Assembly: GCA_009776905.1 (NCBI GenBank)
Contig: WRMX01000010.1
Coordinates: 1 to 24,507, forward strand
Length of the DNA stretch: 24,507 nucleotides
Direction of reading: 5' to 3'
Source: Oscillospiraceae bacterium
Lineage (GTDB): Bacteria > Bacillota > Clostridia > Oscillospirales > Oscillospiraceae
Shown: positions 1 to 6,986 of the stretch, in pieces
Layout of the letters: every line of letters begins with the position of its first letter
Position numbering within the stretch: position 1 is the first letter of the stretch
Position numbers and translations under genes: made by a program
Notes under the pieces: generated by a model
Database searches by the model: none
What the model was told of the DNA's origin: nothing
The model's input: only the letters and a program-made list of their open reading frames with translations

Positions 1-88
1 CGCTCAGATGCGCATCCATGCGCATATTCGCGCCGCTTCGCTTCCTTGCTACGCGGTCGGAAGCAAAATAAACGTCTACCTCACCGGG
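1..88. repeat. Dispersed repeat R1, copy 1 (truncated by window edge)
   Basis: This stretch is nearly identical to 5144-5231, with only three substitutions over 88 bases. The complete copy near 5.1 kb is bounded by long inverted arms; here only the loop and the right arm (GGAAGCAAAATAAACGTCT) are inside the window, so the left arm should lie upstream. It lies downstream of the 3' end of the VanW-domain gene. It contains the self-complementary octamer ATGCGCAT twice and a GCCGC/GCGGC pair. I see no coding capacity. Confidence 0.85.
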
Positions 89-116
89 CGTGAATTGTAA
101 CAAAAAATTGCTACAG

Positions 117-142
117 ATCACCCGCTTCGCTCAGGATGACAT
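117..142. repeat. Fragment of GTCATCCTGAGCGAAGCG-type repeat
   Basis: Read on the minus strand this is GTCATCCTGAGCGAAGCG followed by GGTGATCT, the form of a short intergenic repeat met in many bacterial genomes. A related fragment (GTCATTCTGAGGGAAC) occurs on the plus strand near 13077. No function is visible. It lies just beyond the stop codon of the VanW-domain gene. Confidence 0.4.
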
Positions 143-157
143 ACATGTGACTGAGTG

Positions 158-2398
158 TCACCCTACCGCCGGAGCCGTCTCGTCAGCAGGCAGCCCCACA
201 GGTTCTGCCTCCGGCGGAGCGACACCGTCGCCGGGTCCCTCCTGCGCCGCAGCGCCGGCGTCCGCATCGCCCGGATTGCTCGTATCTCCCGTATCGCCAG
301 GCTGCAGGGCCGGGCCATCCATGCCCACGCCAGGGTCCTCGGGATTTGCATTTGGACGCTCAGCATTCGTATCACCATCGCCGGGATTGTCAACCGTGCC
401 GCCACCGTCGCCAACATCGCCAACATTAGTATCAGGACCGCCCGGTAGCGCGTCAGGATCGCCGGGCACGACATCAGGATCGCCCGGAACCGCATCCGGA
501 TCATCAACATCGGCGTCGGGATCTTCGACGTCGGCATCGGGATCTTCAGGTAGCTCAGGCGGCGTCAGAATGATCCTATGCTGCACCTGGTAAGCGCTCC
601 GGCCGACAAGCGTCGTGCTGATAAGATTCCCATCGACATCGTAAAGATGCTTATAAACATCGACGACATAACCGGTCGAACCTTCCGACAGCACCTTTGT
701 GGTCCCTTGCGGAATCTCCTCATCCTCGCGCATGATCACCTCGACAGGAGTCGAACTGACCACAGTATGCTCGATTTTATAATAGTTGTCGTCAAGCTTC
801 GTTCCAATCAACTGAACAGTCAAGTCACGGCCGTCGATCGTGACATCGATGCGAATCGGATACTCGGTGTTGTTCTTAAATTTAAAATCGATGGACCCCC
901 AATTGACGGTAGCGTCGCTGCCTAATGGGAGATACCCGACGATCATTCCGTGCGGCCGCCTCTCGACGACCTCCAGATCGGTCTTGAGAACGCAAGCATA
1001 AATGGTGGATGAGGACTGGCAAATGCCGCCGCCTATCTCCGTCACAAGAAGATTGCCGGCATAAGCCCCCGCTTCCATATATCCCCTCGCCACAGTCCTT
1101 TGCCCGACAGTCTCGTTGAATGAAAACACATCGCCCGGATTGAGCTTGGTGCCGTTTACGGCGCCCGATGAAAGCGTAACGTTGTTCAGCCTGTTCGAAT
1201 TGCCGCCGATATACGTCGTCTGCTCCGCAAGAATATCGCGGAAAAGCAAACTGTTGATGTCATCCTCGACAACATCGGGCTCGACAGTAATAAGCGGGAT
1301 GATGACATGTTCGCCCATGCCCGCCGCATCCATCATCGCCCGCGCTTCCGCAATGTCAAAAGTGGTGCCCTTGTAGCTCTTCGTCGCGGAAAACGTTTCC
1401 GGATCGTAAACAGAAGAAATCGCCTCGACATAGATAGTGTCGAACAACATATCGAGGTCTATCACTTTCTCAACGGAATACTCGGGATCGTAATACGCGG
1501 TCAATTGCTTCTTTTCGGCCATTGCCTGCAAAAGCGTGCTCACCGCCAGCTCAATGACGGCATCCTCGTCAGCCGGCGCAAACGATATGCCCTTTTCGAT
1601 GATGATGCTGTATCTGCTTATCGTATATGAATCTGCCATCAGCATGTCGTTGTATGCCTTCGTATGCGCGATTGCAGCCTCGCGCACGTATTCCTCATTG
1701 AACTTTGAAGCGCTGACATCGCGCAAATCCGTCTTTGACAGGTGCGCCCTGATATACGCCAGTTCGTTCTCCAGGAAAGACCCGCCCCTGCCGATTTCAA
1801 AAGCAGCGAGCGCGGCCTCCTCGGAATTCAACGCAAACCCGGCCTCCTCGCCATAAACGGTGAAGCTGCTGTCATCAGGGAAGACGATGGTCGCGGAAAC
1901 GCCTTCCGCGTTGCTCTCATACCCCATGTCGGTCAGCGTCTTGCTCGCTTCCGAAAGCGTCATGCCCGACATGCTCACGCCATCTGCCCAAACATTCGGA
2001 TAGACCGTATCAAGACTCCTGACATAGTAGCCCAATGATATGAAAAGCGCAATGATGCCGACAACGAGAATAGCGCCGATGATTGCGACAGTCTTCCCCG
2101 CCGTCCCTCGCTTGACGGCCTTGTTCGCCGGCGCCCCACGATTGACAGAGCCATACGCCGCAGCGCTTCGATTGGCCGCGCCGTTCGCTTGCGTTCCCCG
2201 GCTTGCCGCGCCGTTCGCTTGCGTTCCCCGGCTTGCCGCGCTGCTCGCTGCGGACACCCGGTTTGCCGCGCCGCTCGCTTGCGCTCCCCGGTTTACTGCG
2301 CTGCTCGCCTGCGCTCCCCGGCTTGCCGCGCTGCTCGCTGCGGACCCGCGCTTTGCAGCCTTTTTTCCTTTGCTGCTGAACATTTTTACATTTGCCAT
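158..2398 (-). CDS. VanW-domain membrane-anchored cell-wall protein with low-complexity ends
   Basis: The 746-residue product has five parts. Residues 1-100 are a basic cytoplasmic tail built of Ala/Ser/Asn/Gly decapeptides ending in RG. Residues 103-126 are one membrane segment. An extracytoplasmic region (about 130-390) resembles the peptidoglycan-binding domain that usually precedes VanW. The VanW domain (about 395-535) includes GDVFSFNETVG and GGGICQSSSTIY. A G5-like segment (about 550-610) is followed by an acidic Asp/Pro/Gly tail (612-746). VanW proteins occur in some vancomycin-resistance clusters and widely in Bacillota, but their biochemical role is unsettled; a wall-associated role is inferred. 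I chose the ATG at 2398 because AGGTGA precedes it. Longer in-frame starts would overlap hemW, which lies 61 bp upstream and is probably co-transcribed. There is no sign of vancomycin-resistance genes nearby. Confidence 0.85.
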   Translation of the reverse strand: MANVKMFSSKGKKAAKRGSAASSAASRGAQASSAVNRGAQASGAANRVSAASSAASRGTQANGAASRGTQANGAANRSAAAYGSVNRGAPANKAVKRGTAGKTVAIIGAILVVGIIALFISLGYYVRSLDTVYPNVWADGVSMSGMTLSEASKTLTDMGYESNAEGVSATIVFPDDSSFTVYGEEAGFALNSEEAALAAFEIGRGGSFLENELAYIRAHLSKTDLRDVSASKFNEEYVREAAIAHTKAYNDMLMADSYTISRYSIIIEKGISFAPADEDAVIELAVSTLLQAMAEKKQLTAYYDPEYSVEKVIDLDMLFDTIYVEAISSVYDPETFSATKSYKGTTFDIAEARAMMDAAGMGEHVIIPLITVEPDVVEDDINSLLFRDILAEQTTYIGGNSNRLNNVTLSSGAVNGTKLNPGDVFSFNETVGQRTVARGYMEAGAYAGNLLVTEIGGGICQSSSTIYACVLKTDLEVVERRPHGMIVGYLPLGSDATVNWGSIDFKFKNNTEYPIRIDVTIDGRDLTVQLIGTKLDDNYYKIEHTVVSSTPVEVIMREDEEIPQGTTKVLSEGSTGYVVDVYKHLYDVDGNLISTTLVGRSAYQVQHRIILTPPELPEDPDADVEDPDADVDDPDAVPGDPDVVPGDPDALPGGPDTNVGDVGDGGGTVDNPGDGDTNAERPNANPEDPGVGMDGPALQPGDTGDTSNPGDADAGAAAQEGPGDGVAPPEAEPVGLPADETAPAVG
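2099..2338 (-). repeat. In-frame 30-bp minisatellite in the VanW-domain gene
   Basis: About eight tandem 30-bp units encode the decapeptides at residues 21-100 (for example ASSAASRGAQ, ANGAASRGTQ). Adjacent units such as those at about 2190-2250 are almost identical at DNA level, while outer units have diverged, which is the usual pattern of slippage-driven expansion. The array encodes the cytoplasmic tail just before the membrane segment. Copy number could vary without shifting the frame. Confidence 0.8.
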
Positions 2399-2459
2399 AA
2401 GCTTCACCTGAATTAAACTATATATTCGTATCCGTTTAAGAACCTGCGCACAGCTCCGA

Positions 2460-3731
2460 TCAATTTGGAATACGCTCCGTGCGCTTACCGCTGTAGACTC
2501 CCGCCGCCAGCGGCCTGTTATCAAACAAAGTCATCTGCGTATCCTCGACCGCCGACTGCGTCTGCCACGGCTTGCTGATCTGCGTCCGCTGCTTCGTCTG
2601 CGCCTCCAAAATCTCGCCGATCAGAGTATTTGAAAGCATGAACCCCTTTGGCGTGAACCGCCACCGCCCATCTTTTTGGATCGCCCAACCGTTTTCCTCA
2701 TACTTGCGCAGCAGCTCCAAGACATTATCCATCTTTAACCGATAGATATCGTAATACTCCTCTTCCGAAATCCCATGATAAGTCCTGAGACGAAGCATGA
2801 GATACTCGCCGGCATTCTCAAAATCCGACATCTCCTCGCTATACTCGACGACGACCTGCCCCAGCTTCACACGTTCGATGTATTTCTCGATGTCTTCGAT
2901 GAAACTGTATCTGCAACGCCCGATATATGAGTGGGCGCCCGGCCCGAAGCCGATATAATCATCGCCGAGCCAATATTTCATATTGTGCTTAGACTCAAAA
3001 CCTCTGCGCGCGAAGTTGGAAATTTCATACTGCCGATACCCAAAACGTGCAAGAGTTTCCACAGCAAAGAGATACATGTCCGCCTGCGCATCGTCATCGG
3101 GCAGGAACGGCGAATCTTTGAACATATAAAGCTGAGTGCCCTCCTCAATGTTCAAGCCATAACACGAAATATGCTCAGCCTTCAAAGCCGCTACCCTTGC
3201 GACAGTCTCCGCCCAGGAATCCCTGTCCTGCGATGGCAAGCCATAAATAATGTCGACGCTGATGTTTTCAAACCCCGCCTGGCGCGCATCCTTGACGGTC
3301 TCCTCTGCATCTGCGAACGTATGCGCGCGCCCAAGGCTCTTGAGAGTCTTGTCATCGGAGCACTGTACGCCGATCGACAATCTGTTGAAACCGGCGCGCC
3401 TCAGCTTCAAAAGCTCCTCCTTGGCAATCCCGCCGGGATTGATTTCGACAGTAACCTCAGCATCCAAAAGCACATGGCCATGCCTTTTCAGCGCATTGAA
3501 AACGCTCACGAGCCGCCCTGCCCCGAAATGATTGGGCGTGCCGCCGCCAAAATACACGGTGTCTATGAGATAACCATCGAGCTGCGGAGCATATTCTTTG
3601 ATATGCCTCAAAACGGCGGAATGAAACTGAGGGATGAGCTTTTCCGCGCCCGCAAGCGAATAGAAGTTGCAATAGGCGCACTTGCTGGCGCAAAAAGGAA
3701 TATGCACGTAAATGCCGACACGCTTGTCCAT
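2460..3731 (-). CDS. hemW: HemW-type radical SAM protein (heme chaperone, HemN-like)
   Basis: The 423-residue protein begins with the radical SAM signature GIYVHIPFCASKCAYCNFYS. Cys14, Cys18 and Cys21 should bind a 4Fe-4S cluster. The residue after Cys21 is Asn and a Phe follows; there is no fourth Cys as in true HemN, which favours HemW, the heme-binding paralogue involved in heme delivery, over coproporphyrinogen dehydrogenase. Other family motifs are YFGGGTPN, RLSIGVQC, YGLPSQ and FGPGAHSY. The C-terminal winged-helix part (LSNTLIGEILE) is followed by an unusual hydrophilic tail of about 45 residues. The gene has its own promoter upstream and the VanW-domain gene follows it on the same strand. 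Many Clostridia carry hemW without a full heme pathway, so the partner is unknown here. Confidence 0.9.
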   Translation of the reverse strand: MDKRVGIYVHIPFCASKCAYCNFYSLAGAEKLIPQFHSAVLRHIKEYAPQLDGYLIDTVYFGGGTPNHFGAGRLVSVFNALKRHGHVLLDAEVTVEINPGGIAKEELLKLRRAGFNRLSIGVQCSDDKTLKSLGRAHTFADAEETVKDARQAGFENISVDIIYGLPSQDRDSWAETVARVAALKAEHISCYGLNIEEGTQLYMFKDSPFLPDDDAQADMYLFAVETLARFGYRQYEISNFARRGFESKHNMKYWLGDDYIGFGPGAHSYIGRCRYSFIEDIEKYIERVKLGQVVVEYSEEMSDFENAGEYLMLRLRTYHGISEEEYYDIYRLKMDNVLELLRKYEENGWAIQKDGRWRFTPKGFMLSNTLIGEILEAQTKQRTQISKPWQTQSAVEDTQMTLFDNRPLAAGVYSGKRTERIPN

Positions 3732-3800
3732 GTCACAGCCCCCAATTTATCGTCTCCATCGCCGCTCGGCATCCGGAGCGTGTCCCGGACTTATATTACA

Positions 3801-3829
3801 AATATAGCATTTCGACAGAAATTTGTAAA
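3801..3829 (-). promoter_or_regulatory. Predicted sigma-A promoter for hemW
   Basis: On the minus strand a -35 box TTTACA (3824-3829) and a -10 box TATATT (3801-3806) are separated by exactly 17 bp. Transcription would start near 3794, giving a leader of about 60 nt before the hemW ATG. The spacer 3732-4096 between hemW and gap is AT-rich and also holds the divergent gap promoter; I see no gene in it. Confidence 0.65.
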
Positions 3830-4017
3830 CAGAAAAATTGAGGGTCCGTCAATTTCATTATATATGTTAATGTATCAGAATTGTAAATTACTCGAACGAT
3901 ATAGCGAGGATTCCTGAATGCGCAAGAATTGCCGTTAGTCTGGCAGCATGAGGCGATTTCGAGCGCGGTATTTCTACAGAGTTTTCCACTTATTCATCAA
4001 AAGTTTAAAATTTCCCT

Positions 4018-4046
4018 TTGATTTTTTAACATATCGCTATTATAAT
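4018..4046 (+). promoter_or_regulatory. Near-consensus sigma-A promoter for gap
   Basis: TTGATT (4018-4023) and TATAAT (4041-4046) are separated by 17 bp. The start point would fall near 4053, leaving a leader of about 44 nt that contains AAGGAG eight bases before the gap ATG. A strong, apparently unregulated promoter fits an abundant glycolytic enzyme. Confidence 0.85.
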
Positions 4047-4096
4047 TACACAATAGCCACAAACGAACCAAAAAAAATAAACAAGGAGAAAGATAC

Positions 4097-5092
4097 ATGA
4101 AAATAGGAATCACAGGATTCGGCAGAATCGGCCGCCTTGTCTACCGCGCCGCCATCGAACGAGGCATCGAAGTCGCAGCAATAAACGACGTCATGGAACC
4201 CGACTACATGGCATACATGCTCAAATACGACTCGATCCACGGCACATTCAACCACAAAGTCACATCGACGGACAAAAGCATGATCGTCGACGGCAAAGAG
4301 ACGCTCACATACTCGGAAATGAACCCCGAAGCAATACCGTGGCAAAGCTGGGGAGTCGAATACCTTGTGGACGCGACAGGCGTATTCACGACGATGGACA
4401 AAGCAACAGCCCACCTCAAAGCAGGAGTCAAAAAAGTAATTGTCACATCGCCATCGTCCGACATCCCCATGTTCGTCATGGGCGTCAATGAAAAGAAATA
4501 CGACAAAACGATGAACATAGTCTCAAACGCATCGTGCACGACAAACTGCCTGGCCCCACTCGCAAAAGTCCTGAACGACAAATGGGGTATCGCATCAGGA
4601 CTCATGACAACAGTCCACTCCACGACAGCGACGCAAAAAACCGTCGACGGAGTGTCGAAAAAAGACTGGCGCGGCGGCAGGGCGGCATCCACGAATATCA
4701 TCCCATCATCGACAGGCGCGGCAGCCGCAGTCGGGAAAGTAATCCCCGAGCTCAACGGCAAGCTGACAGGCATGTCCATGCGCGTCCCAACGCTCAACGT
4801 ATCGGTCGTCGACCTCACGGTCAATCTCGCAAAACCCGCCAAATACGATGAGATCTGCGCCGAGATGAAACGCGCATCCGAAAACGAACTCAAAGGGATA
4901 TTGTCATACACGGACGAAGCCGTCGTCTCTTCGGACTTCAACGGCGACCCGCACACATCCATATTCGACGCGGCCGCCGGAATATCGCTGACGGACACGT
5001 TCGTCAAAGTCGTGGCATGGTATGACAATGAATGGGCATATTCAAACAAGGTCCTCGACCTGACGGAATACGTCTACAACGCCAACCACTAA
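4097..5092 (+). CDS. gap: Glyceraldehyde-3-phosphate dehydrogenase, type I
   Basis: This 331-residue enzyme oxidises and phosphorylates glyceraldehyde 3-phosphate to 1,3-bisphosphoglycerate in cytoplasmic glycolysis. The N-terminal Rossmann motif is GITGFGRIGR. Asp31 follows the second strand (AIND) and indicates NAD preference. The catalytic nucleophile is Cys147 in SNASCTTNC and the general base is His174 in TTVHS. The phosphate-binding segment STGAAAAVGKV and the C-terminal WYDNEWAYSNKV are intact. Length is normal for the family. The start is fixed by AAGGAG just upstream. The gene stands alone; other triose-phosphate genes (pgk, tpi) are not adjacent. A hairpin-forming repeat follows the stop codon and may end the transcript. 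Confidence 0.97.
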   Translation: MKIGITGFGRIGRLVYRAAIERGIEVAAINDVMEPDYMAYMLKYDSIHGTFNHKVTSTDKSMIVDGKETLTYSEMNPEAIPWQSWGVEYLVDATGVFTTMDKATAHLKAGVKKVIVTSPSSDIPMFVMGVNEKKYDKTMNIVSNASCTTNCLAPLAKVLNDKWGIASGLMTTVHSTTATQKTVDGVSKKDWRGGRAASTNIIPSSTGAAAAVGKVIPELNGKLTGMSMRVPTLNVSVVDLTVNLAKPAKYDEICAEMKRASENELKGILSYTDEAVVSSDFNGDPHTSIFDAAAGISLTDTFVKVVAWYDNEWAYSNKVLDLTEYVYNANH

Positions 5093-5113
5093 TTGCAGTT
5101 CTTCACACCCTTG

Positions 5114-5233
5114 TGCTCGGCAGACGTTTTTTTGCTTCCTCATCGCTCAGATGCGCATCCATGCGCATATTCGCGCCGCTACGCTTCCTTGCTACGCGGC
5201 CGGAAGCAAAACAAACGTCTACCTCACCGGGCA
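5114..5233. repeat. Dispersed repeat R1, complete copy with long terminal inverted arms
   Basis: The left arm AGACGTTTTTTTGCTTCC (5122-5139) pairs with the right arm GGAAGCAAAACAAACGTCT (5202-5220) apart from one mismatch/indel. An outer TGCTCGG (5114-5120) can pair with CCGGGCA (5227-5233). The loop (about 62 nt) carries two ATGCGCAT palindromes. The last part recurs at 1-88. It sits between the convergent gap and reductive-dehalogenase-like genes. It could work as a bidirectional terminator, or be a MITE/REP-type mobile repeat; both are inference. Confidence 0.8.
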
Positions 5234-5248
5234 TGGTGATTATAACCG

Positions 5249-6406
5249 CTAATCTTTGTCCGCGAGCTTCAGCCACCATTTGGACCCCGGCGCGTCGCGG
5301 CGGACAAACCCATTGTTACGCAGCTCCTCCGCACGAGCATCGGCCATCGCCGCGAGCGACTCAACGCTGCCATCCCACGAGGCAAAGTCCTCCGGCGATG
5401 TGTTTGGTCTGGTCCAGGGACACATCGCGATGCAAACGAAGCAATTGGTGCCGTTGTCCTGCTTAGCATAGGCGACCGCGCACTTCTCAGCGTCAAACAC
5501 CCACTTGTCATACCCGTTATATAATTCCTTGTTGCCCTTAGATATCGCGCCGCCCAAACAGTGGTTGGCACAGATACCGCAGCGCGAACAATAAGCCTGC
5601 AGACCAAAGTCGATCGGCTTGTCCGCCTGCAAAGGCATGTCCGTCAATATCGCGGACGATTTGAAATCGGCCCCGAAAAACGGGTTAAGCGCAATGCCCA
5701 TTCTGCACGACTCGGCCAGCCCCGAACGAATTATCAACGAAGGCATCTGGTTCTTGCTGTTTCGCGAATCAGAGCTTTCAGCCTGAAACCCGAGCATCCT
5801 GACATACGACAGGACAATTTCTGAAATCATGGTCAAGTGCAGGTATGTGCGCTGCGCCGTAGCGTCCACGATCCAATCCTGCCCGTCGGTCGCCATCGTG
5901 GTCGCGAGATCGTTCCTCTTCAGAAACACGATCGCATTCTTGAGCTTGCTGTCCTCGGGGTCCCAATCGCGGACATCGGCGAAGAAGCTGGCCAAAGGCG
6001 CTTCGCAAATGCCGACGGCGTCCGCTCCGAGGAAATACGCCAGAGCCTTGATGTTCCTGCCGAGCATCTTCGGATCATCCGGCACCTCGAGCTTCGGCAG
6101 CGGCGGCGTTCCGGGACCTCCGGGCGGATCGTCCTTTGAGAGCGCGTTGTTTGAGATACGCGACCTCACTTCGTTGATTACCGGCCCCAGCGGATATCGA
6201 AAGATGAATTTCCCGACGCGTTCTGCAAGCTCCGGGCCGAAATCTCCCCTTGCGACATGAGCGGCGCCGTTGTCCGCAAGCACGCGGCGTTCCGTCGGGC
6301 CGGGAGTAGCGACCGTAGGCCTGTCGACCCGTTTCAGCAAGTGTTCCGGATAGGGCCCCAGCTGGCGGTCGTCCGCCAAAATCGCATGTTCAGTATAATC
6401 TTTCAT
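5249..6406 (-). CDS. Cytoplasmic reductive-dehalogenase-like corrinoid/Fe-S protein
   Basis: This 385-residue protein resembles the C-terminal half of reductive dehalogenases and, more distantly, epoxyqueuosine reductase QueG. The segment running through NPFFGADFK, AILTDMPL and DKPIDFGLQAYC matches the corrinoid-domain-to-ferredoxin junction of RdhA proteins. Two 4Fe-4S sites are visible: Cys273/276/279/283 (CxxCxxCxxxC, with Leu rather than Pro after the last Cys) and Cys309/322/325/329 ending in CPW. There is no Tat signal, no membrane segment and no neighbouring rdhB anchor, so it should be cytoplasmic. The substrate is unknown; organohalide respiration should not be assumed. The start is supported by GGAGGG eight bases upstream. 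The metallopeptidase gene lies upstream on the same strand and is probably co-transcribed. Confidence 0.75.
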   Translation of the reverse strand: MKDYTEHAILADDRQLGPYPEHLLKRVDRPTVATPGPTERRVLADNGAAHVARGDFGPELAERVGKFIFRYPLGPVINEVRSRISNNALSKDDPPGGPGTPPLPKLEVPDDPKMLGRNIKALAYFLGADAVGICEAPLASFFADVRDWDPEDSKLKNAIVFLKRNDLATTMATDGQDWIVDATAQRTYLHLTMISEIVLSYVRMLGFQAESSDSRNSKNQMPSLIIRSGLAESCRMGIALNPFFGADFKSSAILTDMPLQADKPIDFGLQAYCSRCGICANHCLGGAISKGNKELYNGYDKWVFDAEKCAVAYAKQDNGTNCFVCIAMCPWTRPNTSPEDFASWDGSVESLAAMADARAEELRNNGFVRRDAPGSKWWLKLADKD

Positions 6407-6436
6407 TAGTCTCCCTCCAAAATATATCGTTCATGG

Positions 6437-6507
6437 CTCATGCGCGTCAATCTCTTTGACCGCAAATATTCTCTCATGCGCGTCAATCTCTTTACCGCAA
6501 ATATTCT
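6437..6507 (-). repeat. 36-bp tandem duplication across the 3' end of the metallopeptidase gene
   Basis: The unit at 6437-6472 (36 bp) is repeated at 6473-6507 (35 bp). The only difference is one missing base (TTTGACC becomes TTTACC on the plus strand). The unit equals twelve codons. The missing base creates the TAA stop of the metallopeptidase gene at 6492-6494. Confidence 0.9.
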
Positions 6508-6851
6508 CTCATGCGCCTCTCGTCCTCGATCTCCAGGTCACGTTCACCGGCAAGCGATTCGAGATGGTGCGTAAGCTCATGCGCAAGCAGCTTCTTCAGG
6601 TTGTCCCTCAATTGCGGACGCGAGTCCCCGCCATGGACGGCACGGATCGACCCGAAATATAGGACAATATACCGCCCCATCTGGTCGCGGCGATATTCCC
6701 CCAGCGTATAAAGCCCTCCGTTTGGATCGGCATCGTTGTATTTCACATCCGGGACAAGGCTGACTCCGCCATTAAGCTCGGCAAATATTTCCTCGGGAAA
6801 GTCGGATGCGACCTCATCGAGAATCTCGTTCACATCATCAATAGAAAACAT
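6492..6851 (-). CDS. Small zincin-like metallopeptidase family protein
   Basis: The 119-residue protein carries HExxH at 91-95 (HELTHHLESLAG) near its C-terminus, with acidic residues following in DLEIEDE. The size and order (acidic N-terminus, a Gly-Leu-Tyr strand GGLYTLGEY, then a late HExxH) match the bacterial metallopeptidase-family/zincin-like domain (PF06262 type), whose substrate is unknown. GGGAGG precedes the ATG. The C-terminus ends at MREYLR because of a 1-nt deletion inside a 36-bp duplication. If that base is restored, the frame would run on to a TAA overlapping the next gene's ATG, so the present end may be a recent truncation or a sequencing error. Confidence 0.75.
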   Translation of the reverse strand: MFSIDDVNEILDEVASDFPEEIFAELNGGVSLVPDVKYNDADPNGGLYTLGEYRRDQMGRYIVLYFGSIRAVHGGDSRPQLRDNLKKLLAHELTHHLESLAGERDLEIEDERRMREYLR

Positions 6852-6986
6852 ACAGCATCCTCCCGCAAATTATTACGATCTCAACAAACAAAGGCAACGC
6901 GCAAATATTCTGCTTAAGCGACATACAACATTAATCAATGACAAGATAAATATCACACGCTAACAAACAACCAAGGAGTATCATTA

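Noticed and set aside
158..2398. Vancomycin-resistance gene
   Set aside because: VanW domains are common in Bacillota without resistance; no ligase, vanX/vanH or matching regulator is next to it.
158..2524. Longer VanW-domain protein starting inside hemW
   Set aside because: The extra 42 residues lack a membrane or domain signal and overlap hemW; the ATG at 2398 has a ribosome site.
2931..3917. Long plus-strand open frame (328 codons) opposite hemW
   Set aside because: It is antisense to a clear hemW gene, matches no family and has no ribosome site; GC-rich genes often leave long open shadows.
5249..6406. Organohalide-respiration locus
   Set aside because: No Tat signal, no membrane anchor gene and no regulator of that type are present; only the enzyme fold is similar.
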